Shown here one piece after another: positions 9,280 to 17,774 of a DNA stretch of 64,000 nt. The stretch spans positions 171,022 to 235,021 of the forward strand of contig NZ_BCXI01000007.1 of assembly GCF_001895025.1 (NCBI RefSeq), in the 5' to 3' direction. The position numbers were made by a program, and so were the translations under genes. The notes beneath the pieces are model-generated. The model did not search any database, was not told the origin of the DNA, and worked only from the letters and a program-made list of their open reading frames with translations. How positions within the stretch are numbered: the stretch's first letter is position 1; every line of letters starts with the position of its first letter. Source of the DNA: Rhodococcus zopfii NBRC 100606 = JCM 9919 (GTDB lineage Bacteria; Actinomycetota; Actinomycetes; Mycobacteriales; Mycobacteriaceae).

Positions 9280-9369
9280 ATGCGTGCCCTGATCGAAGCC
9301 GCTTTCGTCGCCGTCCACACCCCCCTCGTCGAGGCCTACACCTGGCTCCTCTCGGTAGTTCCGATGTAA
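9280..9369 (+). CDS. 29-residue hydrophobic small protein
   Basis: ATG 9280 to TAA 9369 encodes a 29-residue peptide beginning MRALIEAAFVAVHTPLVEAY and ending TWLLSVVPM. A strong AAGGAG lies 7 nt before the ATG. Codon third positions are mostly G or C, like true genes here. Most of the peptide could form one amphipathic or membrane helix, with a charged residue only at each end of the first half. It stands alone between the ptrB terminator and a hairpin that begins 17 nt after its stop. I do not recognise it. The ribosome binding site and dedicated terminator support a real gene. Its position next to dctR/dctS/dctA invites a link that is not shown. Confidence 0.6.
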   Translation: MRALIEAAFVAVHTPLVEAYTWLLSVVPM

Positions 9370-9386
9370 GCGCGAGCCCACGCTTC

Positions 9387-9439
9387 CGGGTGATGGGAAC
9401 CTTCGACCGGTCAGACCGAATATCGTTTCCCATCACCCG
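9387..9439. terminator. convergent hairpin, GGGTGATGGG family
   Basis: 13-bp arms 9387-9399 (cgggtgatgggaa) and 9427-9439 (ttcccatcacccg). The left arm follows the small ORF. The right arm lies inside the last codons of the response-regulator gene (its stop is at 9411). The same core recurs at 23558-23608. Confidence 0.6.
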
Positions 9440-10139
9440 AGTTGGGACGGGGGTTGCGGGCGTAGCGGACCTGGGGGCGGCCGGCCCGGCCGTACTCGGT
9501 GATGCGGACGAGCAGACCGTCGTCGGCAAGGCGTTCGAGGTACCGCCACGCCGTCACCCGCGACACCCCGACCGCGCTTCCGACCTCCGCGGCGGTGCGG
9601 GGGCCGTCGGTCTCGCGCAGGAATCCGGCGATCCGGTCGAGGGTCGCGGGGGAAATGCCTTTCGGGGCCGACGCCTTCGTGTTCGACGTGCGCAGCGCGG
9701 CCATCGCCCGGTCGATATCATGTTGCGCGACCGCGGTTTCCGCCGAACCCAGCGCGGTGCGGTAGGCGACGTAGTGCTCGAGCTTGTCGCGCAGGGCCGC
9801 GAATGTGAACGGTTTGAGCAGATACAGCACGATGCCGCGGGACACGGCGGTGCGCACCACCTCGAGGTCGCGGGCCGAGGTCACGGCGATGATGTCCGGG
9901 CTCGGCCGCAATCCACCCAGTGACGACGCCACGTCGAGGCCGCTCATGTCGGGCAGGCCGATGTCGAGCAACACCAGGTCGACCGGTGCACCGCTGCGTG
10001 CCGCCGCCGTCGCCGACCGCAGTGCGGCAGCGCCGGTGTGCACCGCATCGATCACCTCGAATCCCGCTATCCGCCGGAGGTATTCGCGATGCGCCTGGGC
10101 GATGAGCGGTTCGTCCTCGACGATGAGCACGCGGATCAC
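9411..10139 (-). CDS. dctR: CitB/DctR-family response regulator
   Basis: About 242 residues. The N-terminal receiver domain (RVLIVEDEPLIAQAH; phospho-acceptor Asp in DLVLLDIGLPDMSG; Lys in YLLKPFTF) is followed by a CitB-type C-terminal helix-turn-helix (GPRTAAEVGSAVGVSRVTAWRYLERL). The GTG start at 10139 overlaps the stop of the upstream kinase as GTGA. Together they form a two-component system that, in this family, senses C4-dicarboxylates or citrate. The divergent dctA transporter is the obvious target. The last codons form the right arm of a hairpin. Confidence 0.9.
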   Translation of the reverse strand: MIRVLIVEDEPLIAQAHREYLRRIAGFEVIDAVHTGAAALRSATAAARSGAPVDLVLLDIGLPDMSGLDVASSLGGLRPSPDIIAVTSARDLEVVRTAVSRGIVLYLLKPFTFAALRDKLEHYVAYRTALGSAETAVAQHDIDRAMAALRTSNTKASAPKGISPATLDRIAGFLRETDGPRTAAEVGSAVGVSRVTAWRYLERLADDGLLVRITEYGRAGRPQVRYARNPRPNSGDGKRYSV

Positions 10140-11713
10140 GAGCGACCCCCGAGCGGAATCTCCGCGACGATCATCGCGCCCAGCGACGGCTCGGTGCGCA
10201 GGACCCCGCGGTGGCGGGCGACGACCTGCGCGACGAGTGCGAGCCCGAGTCCGCGCTGCGCCGATTTCGTCGAGTAGCCGCGCTGCATCGCCTGCGTCAG
10301 AGTGTCCGGCGACATGCCGGGCCCACTGTCCGCGACCTCGACGATCAACGTCGACTTCTCCTGACGAACAGTCACTTCCACCCAGGGATCGTCGGCGGTG
10401 CGGGCCGCGTCGATCGCGTTGTCGATCAGGTTCCCGACGAGCGTGACGAGATCGCGGGACGGGACCGGCACCGGGCCGAGCGCGGTGTCCTCGGTGACGG
10501 TCAGCTCGACGCCGCGCTCTGCGGCTTCGTCGACCTTGCCGAGCAGCAGTGCCGCGAGCGCCGGTTCGGCGATGTCGCCGGTCAGCCGGTCGATGAGGTT
10601 CTGGGACACCGCCAGCTCGCGCGTCGCGAACGCCACGGCCTCCTCGGCCCGACCCAGCTCGACCATGGTGATGATCGTGTGCAATCGGTTCGCCGACTCG
10701 TGGGCCTGGGCCCGCAGCGACTCGGCGAACCCGCGCACCGAATCCAGCTCCCCGAGCACGCCCCGCAGCTCGGTGTGATCGCGCAGCGTGACGACCGTGC
10801 CGATCCGCCGGTCCTCCCACCGCACCGCGTCGCTGCCCACCACCAGCACCCGATCCCGGGTCAGGTGCACCTCGTCGCGCACCTCCTGACCGGCCGCGAG
10901 CGTCCGCAGGGTCTCCGGCAGCGACTCGAACGGCACCGGTCCGGGCTCGAGCCCGAGCAGCCGGCGGGCCTCGTCGTTGACGACGTCGACGCGCGGCGAC
11001 CCGCCGCCCGAGGTGCCGAACACGAGCAGACCCTCGCCGATCGCGCGCAGCACCGCATCGTGATGCTCGTACATGCGCAGCAACTGGTCCGGATTCAGTC
11101 CCAGCGTCTGCCGCCGCAGCCGCCGGGAGATGAGGACGGCGCCGGCCGCGGTGACCGCCAGCCCTGCCGCGACGACCCCGACGATCCCGGGCAGGCCGCG
11201 CACGAAGGCGTCGGCGATGCGCTGCCGGGTCACCCCGACCGACACGAACCCGGCGAGCGTTCCGTCGTCGGCATATACCGGGGCGATCGTCCGGATCGAC
11301 GATCCGAGGCTGCCGGTGTACGTCTCGCTGTACGGCTGCCCGGACCGGGCCTGCTCGATGTGGCCGGTGTAGGGCCGCCCGATCTGCTCGGGCACGGGAT
11401 GGGTCACCCGGATCCCGTCCGGGTCGACGACCACGACGAAGTCGACGCCGGTGGAAGTGCGGATCTGCTCGGCGAGGGGCTGCAGCGCCGCGGTCGGATC
11501 GGGGGACCGCAGTCCCTCGGCGACCGCGGGAACCTGAGCGGTGGTCACGGCGATGTCCGTCACGGCCAGGCGGGTCGTGGCGTCGGCGTCGCGGCGTTCG
11601 TCGGCGACGAACAGTGCCGCGGCGGCGATCGCGACCACGGTGAACACCACGAGCTGCAGGATCAGCAGCTGTCCTGCCACGCTCATCGGCCGACGTGTGC
11701 CGCGACGGTTCAC
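10136..11713 (-). CDS. dctS: CitA/DcuS-family sensor histidine kinase
   Basis: About 525 residues. An N-terminal membrane helix (LLILQLVVFTVVAIAAAALFV) is followed by an extracytoplasmic PAS-like sensor with the typical DFVVVVDPDGIRVTHPVPEQIGRPYTG, and then by a second membrane helix (GIVGVVAAGLAVTAAGAVLIS). Next come a cytoplasmic PAS region, the dimerisation region (LRAQAHESANRLHTI, the H-box of this family) and an ATPase domain (LVGNLIDNAIDAA; DSGPGMSP; GLGLALVAQVVARHRG). I prefer GTG 11713, preceded by GGGAGG, over ATG 11686. It reads outward from the dctA promoter region and is coupled to the regulator by a GTGA overlap. Confidence 0.9.
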   Translation of the reverse strand: MNRRGTRRPMSVAGQLLILQLVVFTVVAIAAAALFVADERRDADATTRLAVTDIAVTTAQVPAVAEGLRSPDPTAALQPLAEQIRTSTGVDFVVVVDPDGIRVTHPVPEQIGRPYTGHIEQARSGQPYSETYTGSLGSSIRTIAPVYADDGTLAGFVSVGVTRQRIADAFVRGLPGIVGVVAAGLAVTAAGAVLISRRLRRQTLGLNPDQLLRMYEHHDAVLRAIGEGLLVFGTSGGGSPRVDVVNDEARRLLGLEPGPVPFESLPETLRTLAAGQEVRDEVHLTRDRVLVVGSDAVRWEDRRIGTVVTLRDHTELRGVLGELDSVRGFAESLRAQAHESANRLHTIITMVELGRAEEAVAFATRELAVSQNLIDRLTGDIAEPALAALLLGKVDEAAERGVELTVTEDTALGPVPVPSRDLVTLVGNLIDNAIDAARTADDPWVEVTVRQEKSTLIVEVADSGPGMSPDTLTQAMQRGYSTKSAQRGLGLALVAQVVARHRGVLRTEPSLGAMIVAEIPLGGRS

Positions 11714-11917
11714 CGGCGACCTCCCGTGAACTCTATGCACGCAATCTTCTCCGTGCGCCGACCCACCATCACCATTCTGATAGGTGGAAGTGATACCGGT
11801 CACCACCCGGGCGCGGAGCATCCCTACCAGGGTCCCGCAGCAGCCGGCCGCACCACGGTCGAATCCCGAGTACTGGCGGTTGCCACCGAATCCGTATCCG
11901 TGATCGAAGGGCAACCC
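11714..11917. promoter_or_regulatory. divergent dctS/dctA intergenic control region
   Basis: 204 nt between the kinase and transporter starts must hold both promoters and the likely DctR binding sites. The AT-richer stretch around 11765-11790 (accattctgataggtggaag) is the best operator candidate by composition only. No clear repeat was found. Confidence 0.4.
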
Positions 11918-13297
11918 ATGAGTACCACCACAGTGTCCGTGCGCAAGGACCGGACGTCCCGGCGCAAGGACCGGACCCACTGGCTGTACATCGGCGTCGT
12001 GGTCGCCGTGGTCGCCGGTGTGCTGGTCGGCTGGCAGGCGCCGGACGTCGGCAAGTCGCTCGGCATCCTCGGCACCACTTTCGTCGACCTCATCAAGATG
12101 ATGATCAGCCCGGTCATCTTCTGCACCATCGTGTTGGGGATCGGCTCGGTGCGCGCGGCCGCCAGCGTCGGCCGGATCGGTGGTCTCGCCCTGATCTACT
12201 TCGTCGGCATGTCGACGGTCGCGCTCGGCATCGGCCTGTTCGTCGGCAACCTGCTCGACCCCGGTAGCGGCCTGACCCTCGACGCGTCGACCGCTGGGTC
12301 CGGTGCCGCGCTCGCCGAGAAGGCCCACGCGGCCGGCGGCACCGCCGAGTTCATCTCCGGGATCATCCCCACGTCGATGCTGTCCGCGCTCACGTCCGGC
12401 AGCGTGCTGCAGACCCTGTTCGTCGCGCTGCTCGTGGGCTTCGCGATCCAGGGCATCGGCAAGTCCGGCGAGCCGATCCTGCGCGGTGTCGCGCACGTGC
12501 AGAAGCTCGTGTTCAAGATCCTGACGATGATCCTGTGGCTGGCCCCGATCGGCGCGTTCGGTGCGATCGCCAACGTGGTCGGCCAGACCGGCCTGAGCGC
12601 GGTCGTCCAGCTCGGCGCGCTGATGCTCGCCTTCTACCTGACGTGCCTGGTGTTCGTGTTCGGCGTCCTCGGGACGCTGCTGCGGGCGGTCGCCGGGGTG
12701 TCGGTGTTCAAGCTGGTCCGGTACCTGGCCCGCGAATACCTGCTCATCTTCGCGACGTCGTCGTCCGAGTCGGCGCTGCCGCGCCTGATCGCCAAGATGG
12801 AGCACCTGGGCGTGCAGCGCACCACCGTCGGTGTCGTCGTGCCCACGGGCTACTCGTTCAACCTGGACGGCACCGCGATCTACTTGACGATGGCTGCGCT
12901 GTTCGTCGCCGACGCGATGGGCCGGCCGCTGGCACTGGCCGAACAGCTGTCGCTGTTGCTGTTCATGATCATCGCCTCGAAGGGTGCGGCCGGGGTGACC
13001 GGCGCCGGGCTCGCGACGCTGGCGGGTGGGCTGCAGAGCCACCGCCCGGACCTCGTCGACGGCGTGGGCCTGATCGTCGGCGTCGACCGGTTCATGTCCG
13101 AGGCGCGTGCCGTCACCAATTTCTCCGGCAACGCCATCGCGACCCTGCTGATCGGAACGTGGACCCGGACCGTGGACCGCGCCCGCGTCGACGAGGTGCT
13201 GGCCGGCCGGCTGCCGTTCGACGAATCGATGCTCGGCGACGACGACGGGCATCCGGTTCCGGAGAAGGAACCGCAGCTCGAGAAGGTCGGCGTGTAG
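11918..13297 (+). CDS. dctA: C4-dicarboxylate:cation symporter DctA
   Basis: About 459 residues of the DAACS family, with 8 hydrophobic segments and two re-entrant loops. The family signatures are visible: SSSESALPRLIAKME (HP1 serine-rich loop), GVVVPTGYSFNLDGTAIYLTMA (TM7, NMDGT-like) and ASKGAAGVTGAGLATLAGGL (HP2). It imports succinate, fumarate, malate or related acids with H+ or Na+. ATG 11918 has GAAGG upstream. Divergent pairing with a CitA/CitB-type kinase and regulator parallels the DctS-DctR-dctA arrangement of other bacteria and predicts substrate induction. Confidence 0.95.
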   Translation: MSTTTVSVRKDRTSRRKDRTHWLYIGVVVAVVAGVLVGWQAPDVGKSLGILGTTFVDLIKMMISPVIFCTIVLGIGSVRAAASVGRIGGLALIYFVGMSTVALGIGLFVGNLLDPGSGLTLDASTAGSGAALAEKAHAAGGTAEFISGIIPTSMLSALTSGSVLQTLFVALLVGFAIQGIGKSGEPILRGVAHVQKLVFKILTMILWLAPIGAFGAIANVVGQTGLSAVVQLGALMLAFYLTCLVFVFGVLGTLLRAVAGVSVFKLVRYLAREYLLIFATSSSESALPRLIAKMEHLGVQRTTVGVVVPTGYSFNLDGTAIYLTMAALFVADAMGRPLALAEQLSLLLFMIIASKGAAGVTGAGLATLAGGLQSHRPDLVDGVGLIVGVDRFMSEARAVTNFSGNAIATLLIGTWTRTVDRARVDEVLAGRLPFDESMLGDDDGHPVPEKEPQLEKVGV

Positions 13298-13314
13298 TCG
13301 CCTGATCGCATACA

Positions 13315-13346
13315 GCGGCCCGGACTCCCCACGGAGTCCGGGCCGC
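13315..13346 (+). terminator. hairpin terminator after dctA
   Basis: Perfect 14-bp arms 13315-13328 and 13333-13346 with a CCAC loop, 17 nt after the stop codon. Confidence 0.7.
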
Positions 13347-13552
13347 ACTGCGTGATCCGGGCTCGGTCACCGTGACCGGTCACCAGCGCAGGGGCTTGAC
13401 CGGTGAGTACAGAAGAGACGGGTCGGAGCGCCAGTCGAGTCTGGAACGTCGATGTGCAACAGCGGCGACCGGAAACGTCGGTGTAGAGCACGTAAGGATC
13501 CGTGCCCGGACCGGGACTCCGGTCTCGCGGTGAGCCGACTACGTTGGAGCGC

Positions 13553-14047
13553 ATGACCACAACTCTGCAGGACATCGCGATCAACACCCTCGCCGGTGAT
13601 CCCACGTCCCTCGCCGCATTCGACGGCCACGCGCTCCTCGTCGTCAACGTCGCCTCCAAGTGCGGCCTGACCCCGCAGTACACGGCGCTCGAGCAGCTCG
13701 CGAAGGACTACGCGGACCGCGGTCTGATCGTCGTCGGTGTGCCTTGCAACCAGTTCAGGGGTCAGGAGCCGGGCACCGCCGAGGAGATCCAGGAATTCTG
13801 CTCCACCACCTACGGCGTCACCTTCCCGCTGCTCGAGAAGATCGACGTCAACGGCGAGAACCGGCATCCCCTGTACATGGAGCTCACCCAGCACCCGGAC
13901 GCCGAAGGCGAGGCCGGCGATATCCAGTGGAACTTCGAGAAGTTCGTCGTCGCCCCGGACGGCACCGTCGTCGATCGTTTCCGTCCGCGCACCGAGCCGG
14001 ACGCACCCGAGGTGATCGCTGCCATCGAGGCCGTGCTGCCGGTCTGA
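13553..14047 (+). CDS. glutathione peroxidase family peroxidase (Cys type)
   Basis: 164 residues, thioredoxin fold. The peroxidatic cysteine is in VASKCGLTPQYTALEQL (Cys ~38); GVPCNQFRGQEPG (~63-75, second Cys) and the WNFEKFVVAPDG block (~125-136) follow. Cys enzymes of this family usually use thioredoxin rather than glutathione. That fits here, because the mshD gene in this window predicts mycothiol, not glutathione, as the main thiol. The role is reduction of H2O2 and lipid hydroperoxides. ATG 13553 has TACGTT 7 nt upstream, so it may be leaderless, although GGAG also overlaps that gap. bluB follows 9 bp after the stop. Confidence 0.93.
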   Translation: MTTTLQDIAINTLAGDPTSLAAFDGHALLVVNVASKCGLTPQYTALEQLAKDYADRGLIVVGVPCNQFRGQEPGTAEEIQEFCSTTYGVTFPLLEKIDVNGENRHPLYMELTQHPDAEGEAGDIQWNFEKFVVAPDGTVVDRFRPRTEPDAPEVIAAIEAVLPV

Positions 14048-14056
14048 GCTGAATCC

Positions 14057-14728
14057 ATGTTCTCCAACGAAGCGCGTAACGCGCTCTACGACATCATCCG
14101 CATGCGCCGCGACGTGCGCGCCGAGTTCGCCGGTGACACCGTCGCCGAGGATGTGCTGTGGCGCATCCTCGCCGCGGCGCACCACGCGCCGAGCGTCGGC
14201 AACACCCAGCCCTGGGACTTCGTCGTCGTCCAGGACGAGCAGCGACTCGAAGCGTTCGCCGAACACGTCGCCGGATGCCGTCAGGCCTTCGCCGATTCGC
14301 TCCCGGAGGACCGCCGCCACACCTTCGACCCCATCAAGGTCGAGGGGATCGTCGAATCCCGCACCGGCATCGTCGTCACCTACGACCCGGAGCGCGGCGG
14401 CAAGCACATCCTGGGCCGGCACACCATCGACGACTCCGGACTGTTCTCCGCGGTGCTCGCGATCCAGAACCTGTGGCTCGCCGCGACCGCGGAAGGGCTC
14501 GGCGTCGGATGGGTGTCGTTCTACGACGAACCGTTCCTCACCGAGTTCATCGGGGCCGAAGGTGCGGTGCGGCCGATCGCGTGGCTGTGCGTCGGGCCGG
14601 TCACCCGACTGCAGGAGGTGCCGGACCTGGAACGGTTCGGCTGGCGTCGCGGCCGTCCGTTGACGGACGCCGTCCACCGCGACCGCTTCGGCGATGCGTA
14701 CGAGCAGCAGGACACCGCCGAAGCCTGA
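14057..14728 (+). CDS. bluB: 5,6-dimethylbenzimidazole synthase
   Basis: 223 residues, FMN-dependent nitroreductase fold. BluB cannibalises FMNH2 to make dimethylbenzimidazole, the lower ligand of cobalamin. The specific features are MRRDVRAEFAGD near the N-terminus, LAAAHHAPSVGNTQPWDFVVV (~43-63) and GVGWVSFYD (~150-158), which fit BluB better than general nitroreductases. BluB proteins commonly have HAPSVG(F/W)xQPW; here the variable residue is Asn. The start lies 9 bp after the peroxidase stop, so both are probably co-transcribed, though the products have no obvious shared pathway. No cobalamin riboswitch was seen upstream. Confidence 0.88.
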   Translation: MFSNEARNALYDIIRMRRDVRAEFAGDTVAEDVLWRILAAAHHAPSVGNTQPWDFVVVQDEQRLEAFAEHVAGCRQAFADSLPEDRRHTFDPIKVEGIVESRTGIVVTYDPERGGKHILGRHTIDDSGLFSAVLAIQNLWLAATAEGLGVGWVSFYDEPFLTEFIGAEGAVRPIAWLCVGPVTRLQEVPDLERFGWRRGRPLTDAVHRDRFGDAYEQQDTAEA

Positions 14729-14740
14729 GCCGGGCCGCAT

Positions 14741-16858
14741 CTACAGCGCGACCGCGACCTTCCACGCCGAGTGGATCGCGCCCTCGATGTATCCGACGTC
14801 GCCCGCATCGCCGACGACCCGCACGTCCGTTCCGGATCCGGCGAGTTCGTCGGCGAGCGGCGCCGCCGCCGACACCCCCGACGCCATCACGACCAGATCG
14901 GCGGGGGCGGTGTGGGTTTCGGTGCCGGCCCAGAACTCGACCGTGTCCGGGGTGATGCGCTGGACGGTCGCGTGCCGGTGGACGGTCACCCCGACCTCAC
15001 CGGCATGCCGGACCGCGGTCCAGCGGCGCGGCATCGCCATGGGAACACCGAGCTGCTGACCCTCCTCCAGCAGCGTCACCTTCCGGCCCCGCTCGGCCAG
15101 GAACTCGGCGAGTTCGAGGCCGACCAGCGAACCGCCGATGACCACGACGTTCCGCCCGACGGGCAGGAACCTGCGGGTCACCGAGCGAACTGCGCCGGGC
15201 CTCTTGGTGATTCCCGACAGTGCGCCGAGCTTGCCCGCCGTCCGCAGGAACCACGGCTGACCCGAGACGTCACCGTTGCCGGTCATCAGCGCCCGCAGGG
15301 TGTCGCCGGTGTGCACGTGCGGCAGGTCGCCGCCGGGCACACCCGGACGCTCACGCACCGCACCGGTCGCGACCACCACGACATCCGGCGCGAGCGACCG
15401 GATCGACGCGGCGGTGGCCTCCGTCTTCAACCGGACGTCGATGCCGAGCCGCTCGACCTCACCGGTCAGCCAGTTCAGCAGGCGCTCGTTGTCGGGGGTG
15501 GTCAGGGTCGAGAACCACAGAGTGCCGCCGAGCCGGTCGGCCTTGTCGAGCACGGTGACGCGGTGGCCACGTTCGGTTGCGACCCGTGCGACCTCGAGAC
15601 CCGCGGGTCCGGCACCGACGACGACGATCCGCTTCGCGGCCGCGGTACGCACGAACGGCACCAGTGCCTCGTTGCCGAGCGCCGGGTTCACCGCGCAGAC
15701 GGGGGTGCCGTCCCAGAAGTTCTCCTGAACGCACACATAGCAATTGATGCAGGGACGAACCTGCCCCGGGGTGCCGGCCTTCAGTTTGCCGACGAGGCCG
15801 GGATCGGCCAGCAGCTGGCGGCCCATCGCGACGAAATCCGCCTTGCCGTCGGCAATGGCCTGCTCACCCACGTCGGGAAGCACCCGCCCCACCGTGATCA
15901 CCGGGATCTGCACGGCCCGCTTCACCGCCGCGGCCAGTTCGGTGTAGGCGCCGACCGTGTTCGGAAGCGGACCGTCGGTGAAGTTGGAGAACGGATTCCG
16001 GCCCCAGCCGGTGACGTGGATGCCGTCCGCCCCAGCGGCTTCGAACAACGCCGACGCCTGCGCGGCCTCGGCGGTCGTCAGCCCGTCGTCCTCGCCGAAC
16101 TCGCGTCCGGCGACCCGCACGAGCACCGCCAGCGAGTCGCCCACCTCGTCCTTGACGGCCCGGATCACCTCGCACGCCAGCCGCGCCCGGTTCTCGAGGG
16201 AGCCGCCGTACTCGTCGGTGCGCCGGTTGTCGGCGCGGGACAGGAACGCACCGAGCACATAGCCGTGCGCGCAATGGATTTCGACCGCGTCACCGCCGGC
16301 GGCCTTCACCCGCGCCGCCGCGTCGGCGAAACAGCGCACCAGCCAAGGGATGTCGTCGGCGTCGGCCTCGTGATAGGTGGCCTGCTTGCCTTGTGTCACC
16401 GCCCCCATCTTCTGCAGTTCCTCACCGGTGTTGTCGGCGAGGGCGCGCAGATCGAGACTGCCCTGCGGAGTCGAGGGCACGAGCAGCGGACGGTCCTGGA
16501 CGGTGTCGATCCGGGCGACCTTGCCGTGGTGGGTCATCTGCACGCACAACTTGCTGCCGGCCGCGTGCACCGCATCGGCCAGCGCCTTCAGCCCGGGGAT
16601 GAACCGGTCCTCGGACAGGCCCGGTTCCTTGGTGCTCGCGCACCCGATCGGGTACGCGACCGCGCAGCATCCGGTGATGATCAGCCCTGTGCCGCCCGCG
16701 GCGCGCGCCACGAAATGATCGATGTCGCCCTGCTCGATCTCACCGTCCTCGCACAGGTTCATGTCCATCGCGGGCAACACGACCCGGTTGGTCAATTCGA
16801 TGGGGCCGATGGTGCCGGGGGAGAGCAGGTGCGGGTACGTCTTCTTGCGGGTCGTCAC
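14741..16858 (-). CDS. FadH-type FMN/FAD/4Fe-4S NADPH oxidoreductase (2,4-dienoyl-CoA reductase-like)
   Basis: 705 residues. The N-terminal Old Yellow Enzyme TIM barrel (residues ~1-360; THHGKVAR, AVEIHCAHGYVLGAFLS, DEYGGSLENRARL) is followed by a 4Fe-4S cluster motif (CINCYVCVQENFWDGTPVC) and then FAD and NAD(P) Rossmann domains (VVVGAGPAGLEVARVATERGH; VVVIGGSLVGLELAEFLAERG). This is the layout of 2,4-dienoyl-CoA reductase and of trimethylamine dehydrogenase-type enzymes. The likely role is reduction of unsaturated acyl-CoA or other enones; the precise substrate is unknown. It starts at GTG 16858. It converges on bluB with only 12 bp between the stops, and no terminator hairpin is evident there. 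Confidence 0.88.
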   Translation of the reverse strand: MTTRKKTYPHLLSPGTIGPIELTNRVVLPAMDMNLCEDGEIEQGDIDHFVARAAGGTGLIITGCCAVAYPIGCASTKEPGLSEDRFIPGLKALADAVHAAGSKLCVQMTHHGKVARIDTVQDRPLLVPSTPQGSLDLRALADNTGEELQKMGAVTQGKQATYHEADADDIPWLVRCFADAAARVKAAGGDAVEIHCAHGYVLGAFLSRADNRRTDEYGGSLENRARLACEVIRAVKDEVGDSLAVLVRVAGREFGEDDGLTTAEAAQASALFEAAGADGIHVTGWGRNPFSNFTDGPLPNTVGAYTELAAAVKRAVQIPVITVGRVLPDVGEQAIADGKADFVAMGRQLLADPGLVGKLKAGTPGQVRPCINCYVCVQENFWDGTPVCAVNPALGNEALVPFVRTAAAKRIVVVGAGPAGLEVARVATERGHRVTVLDKADRLGGTLWFSTLTTPDNERLLNWLTGEVERLGIDVRLKTEATAASIRSLAPDVVVVATGAVRERPGVPGGDLPHVHTGDTLRALMTGNGDVSGQPWFLRTAGKLGALSGITKRPGAVRSVTRRFLPVGRNVVVIGGSLVGLELAEFLAERGRKVTLLEEGQQLGVPMAMPRRWTAVRHAGEVGVTVHRHATVQRITPDTVEFWAGTETHTAPADLVVMASGVSAAAPLADELAGSGTDVRVVGDAGDVGYIEGAIHSAWKVAVAL

Positions 16859-17020
16859 GATTCGACGCTAGACCGCGCCGCCACCGGGCCCGCGCGATGT
16901 CCTGGTGAACGGGACCTCGCCGCGCGGTGAGGCATCGGGTTCAGTGGCGCGCATCTCCCGTCGCGCAGGGTTCAACCGGGCGACGATCCCCGTTCACCCG
17001 CGCGGGGCATCGTGGTGGTC

Positions 17021-17722
17021 ATGAGCACGGAACTTGTCGTGTCGGTATCGGGAATCCGGGATGTCACCCGCGAGGCGGTCGACAGCTTCGCCCGCGAGAT
17101 GGATGCGCGTGGAGTGCCGCTGTCGCTGTTCGTGGCGCCGCGGCTCAAGGACCACTACCGGCTGGTGCGCGACCCGGCGACACAGGAATGGCTCCTCGAA
17201 CGCCGGGAAGGCGGCGACGCGATCGTGCTGCACGGCTACGACCAGGCTGCGACGAAGAGTCGCCGCGCCGAATTCTCGGCCCTGCGCGAACACGAGGCGC
17301 GGTTGCGGCTGCTCGCCGCCGATCGGGTGCTCGAGGAGACGGGCCTGCGCACCCGGCTGTTCGCGCCGCCCCGCTGGGTCGCCTCGTCCGGCGCCGTCGC
17401 CGCTCTCCCGGAGACCGGATTCCGGCTCATGGCCGACGCCGCCGGTGTGCACGACCTGGACCGGGGATCCCTCGCACGGTCGCGCGTGTTCGGGATCGGT
17501 GACGGCGCCCGGTCCGAACCGTGGTGGTGCCGCGCCATGGTCATCGGCGCCGCGCGGGTTGCGCGGCGCGGAGAACTGCTGCGCCTGGCGATCTCCGGAC
17601 CGCAGCTGTTCAAACCCGGACCGCGGCAGGCGATCGTCGACGCGGTCGACATCGCCCTGCACCACGACGCGCAGCCGACCGTGTACCGCTGGCAGCCGCG
17701 GACTCTCGGCCGCGTCGCCTGA
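17021..17722 (+). CDS. DUF2334-like polysaccharide-deacetylase-fold protein
   Basis: About 233 residues. The order of blocks (LVVSVSGI at the first strand, DSFAREMDARGVPLSLFVAPRL, GDAIVLHGYDQAAT, then LFAPPRWVASSGAVAAL) matches the DUF2334 family, relatives of polysaccharide deacetylases that keep the NodB barrel. The acidic and histidine metal ligands of true deacetylases are only partly recognisable (H and D of LHGYD). The position corresponds to Rv0784 of M. tuberculosis. GTG codons at 17012 and 17015 precede ATG 17021, and no good ribosome binding site is present, so the exact start is uncertain. Substrate unknown. Confidence 0.7.
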   Translation: MSTELVVSVSGIRDVTREAVDSFAREMDARGVPLSLFVAPRLKDHYRLVRDPATQEWLLERREGGDAIVLHGYDQAATKSRRAEFSALREHEARLRLLAADRVLEETGLRTRLFAPPRWVASSGAVAALPETGFRLMADAAGVHDLDRGSLARSRVFGIGDGARSEPWWCRAMVIGAARVARRGELLRLAISGPQLFKPGPRQAIVDAVDIALHHDAQPTVYRWQPRTLGRVA

Positions 17723-17774
17723 TGCCGTTCGGCCCCTCCCGTCGTGCGGGTACCGGCCGGTAGTGTCTCCGGGC

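Noticed and set aside
13348..14060. Cobalamin riboswitch before bluB
   Set aside because: No B12-box-like core was found in the upstream gap or the peroxidase gene; bluB follows the peroxidase directly.
14720..14760. A terminator between bluB and the FadH-type gene
   Set aside because: The stops are 12 bp apart and no inverted repeat of useful length is visible.
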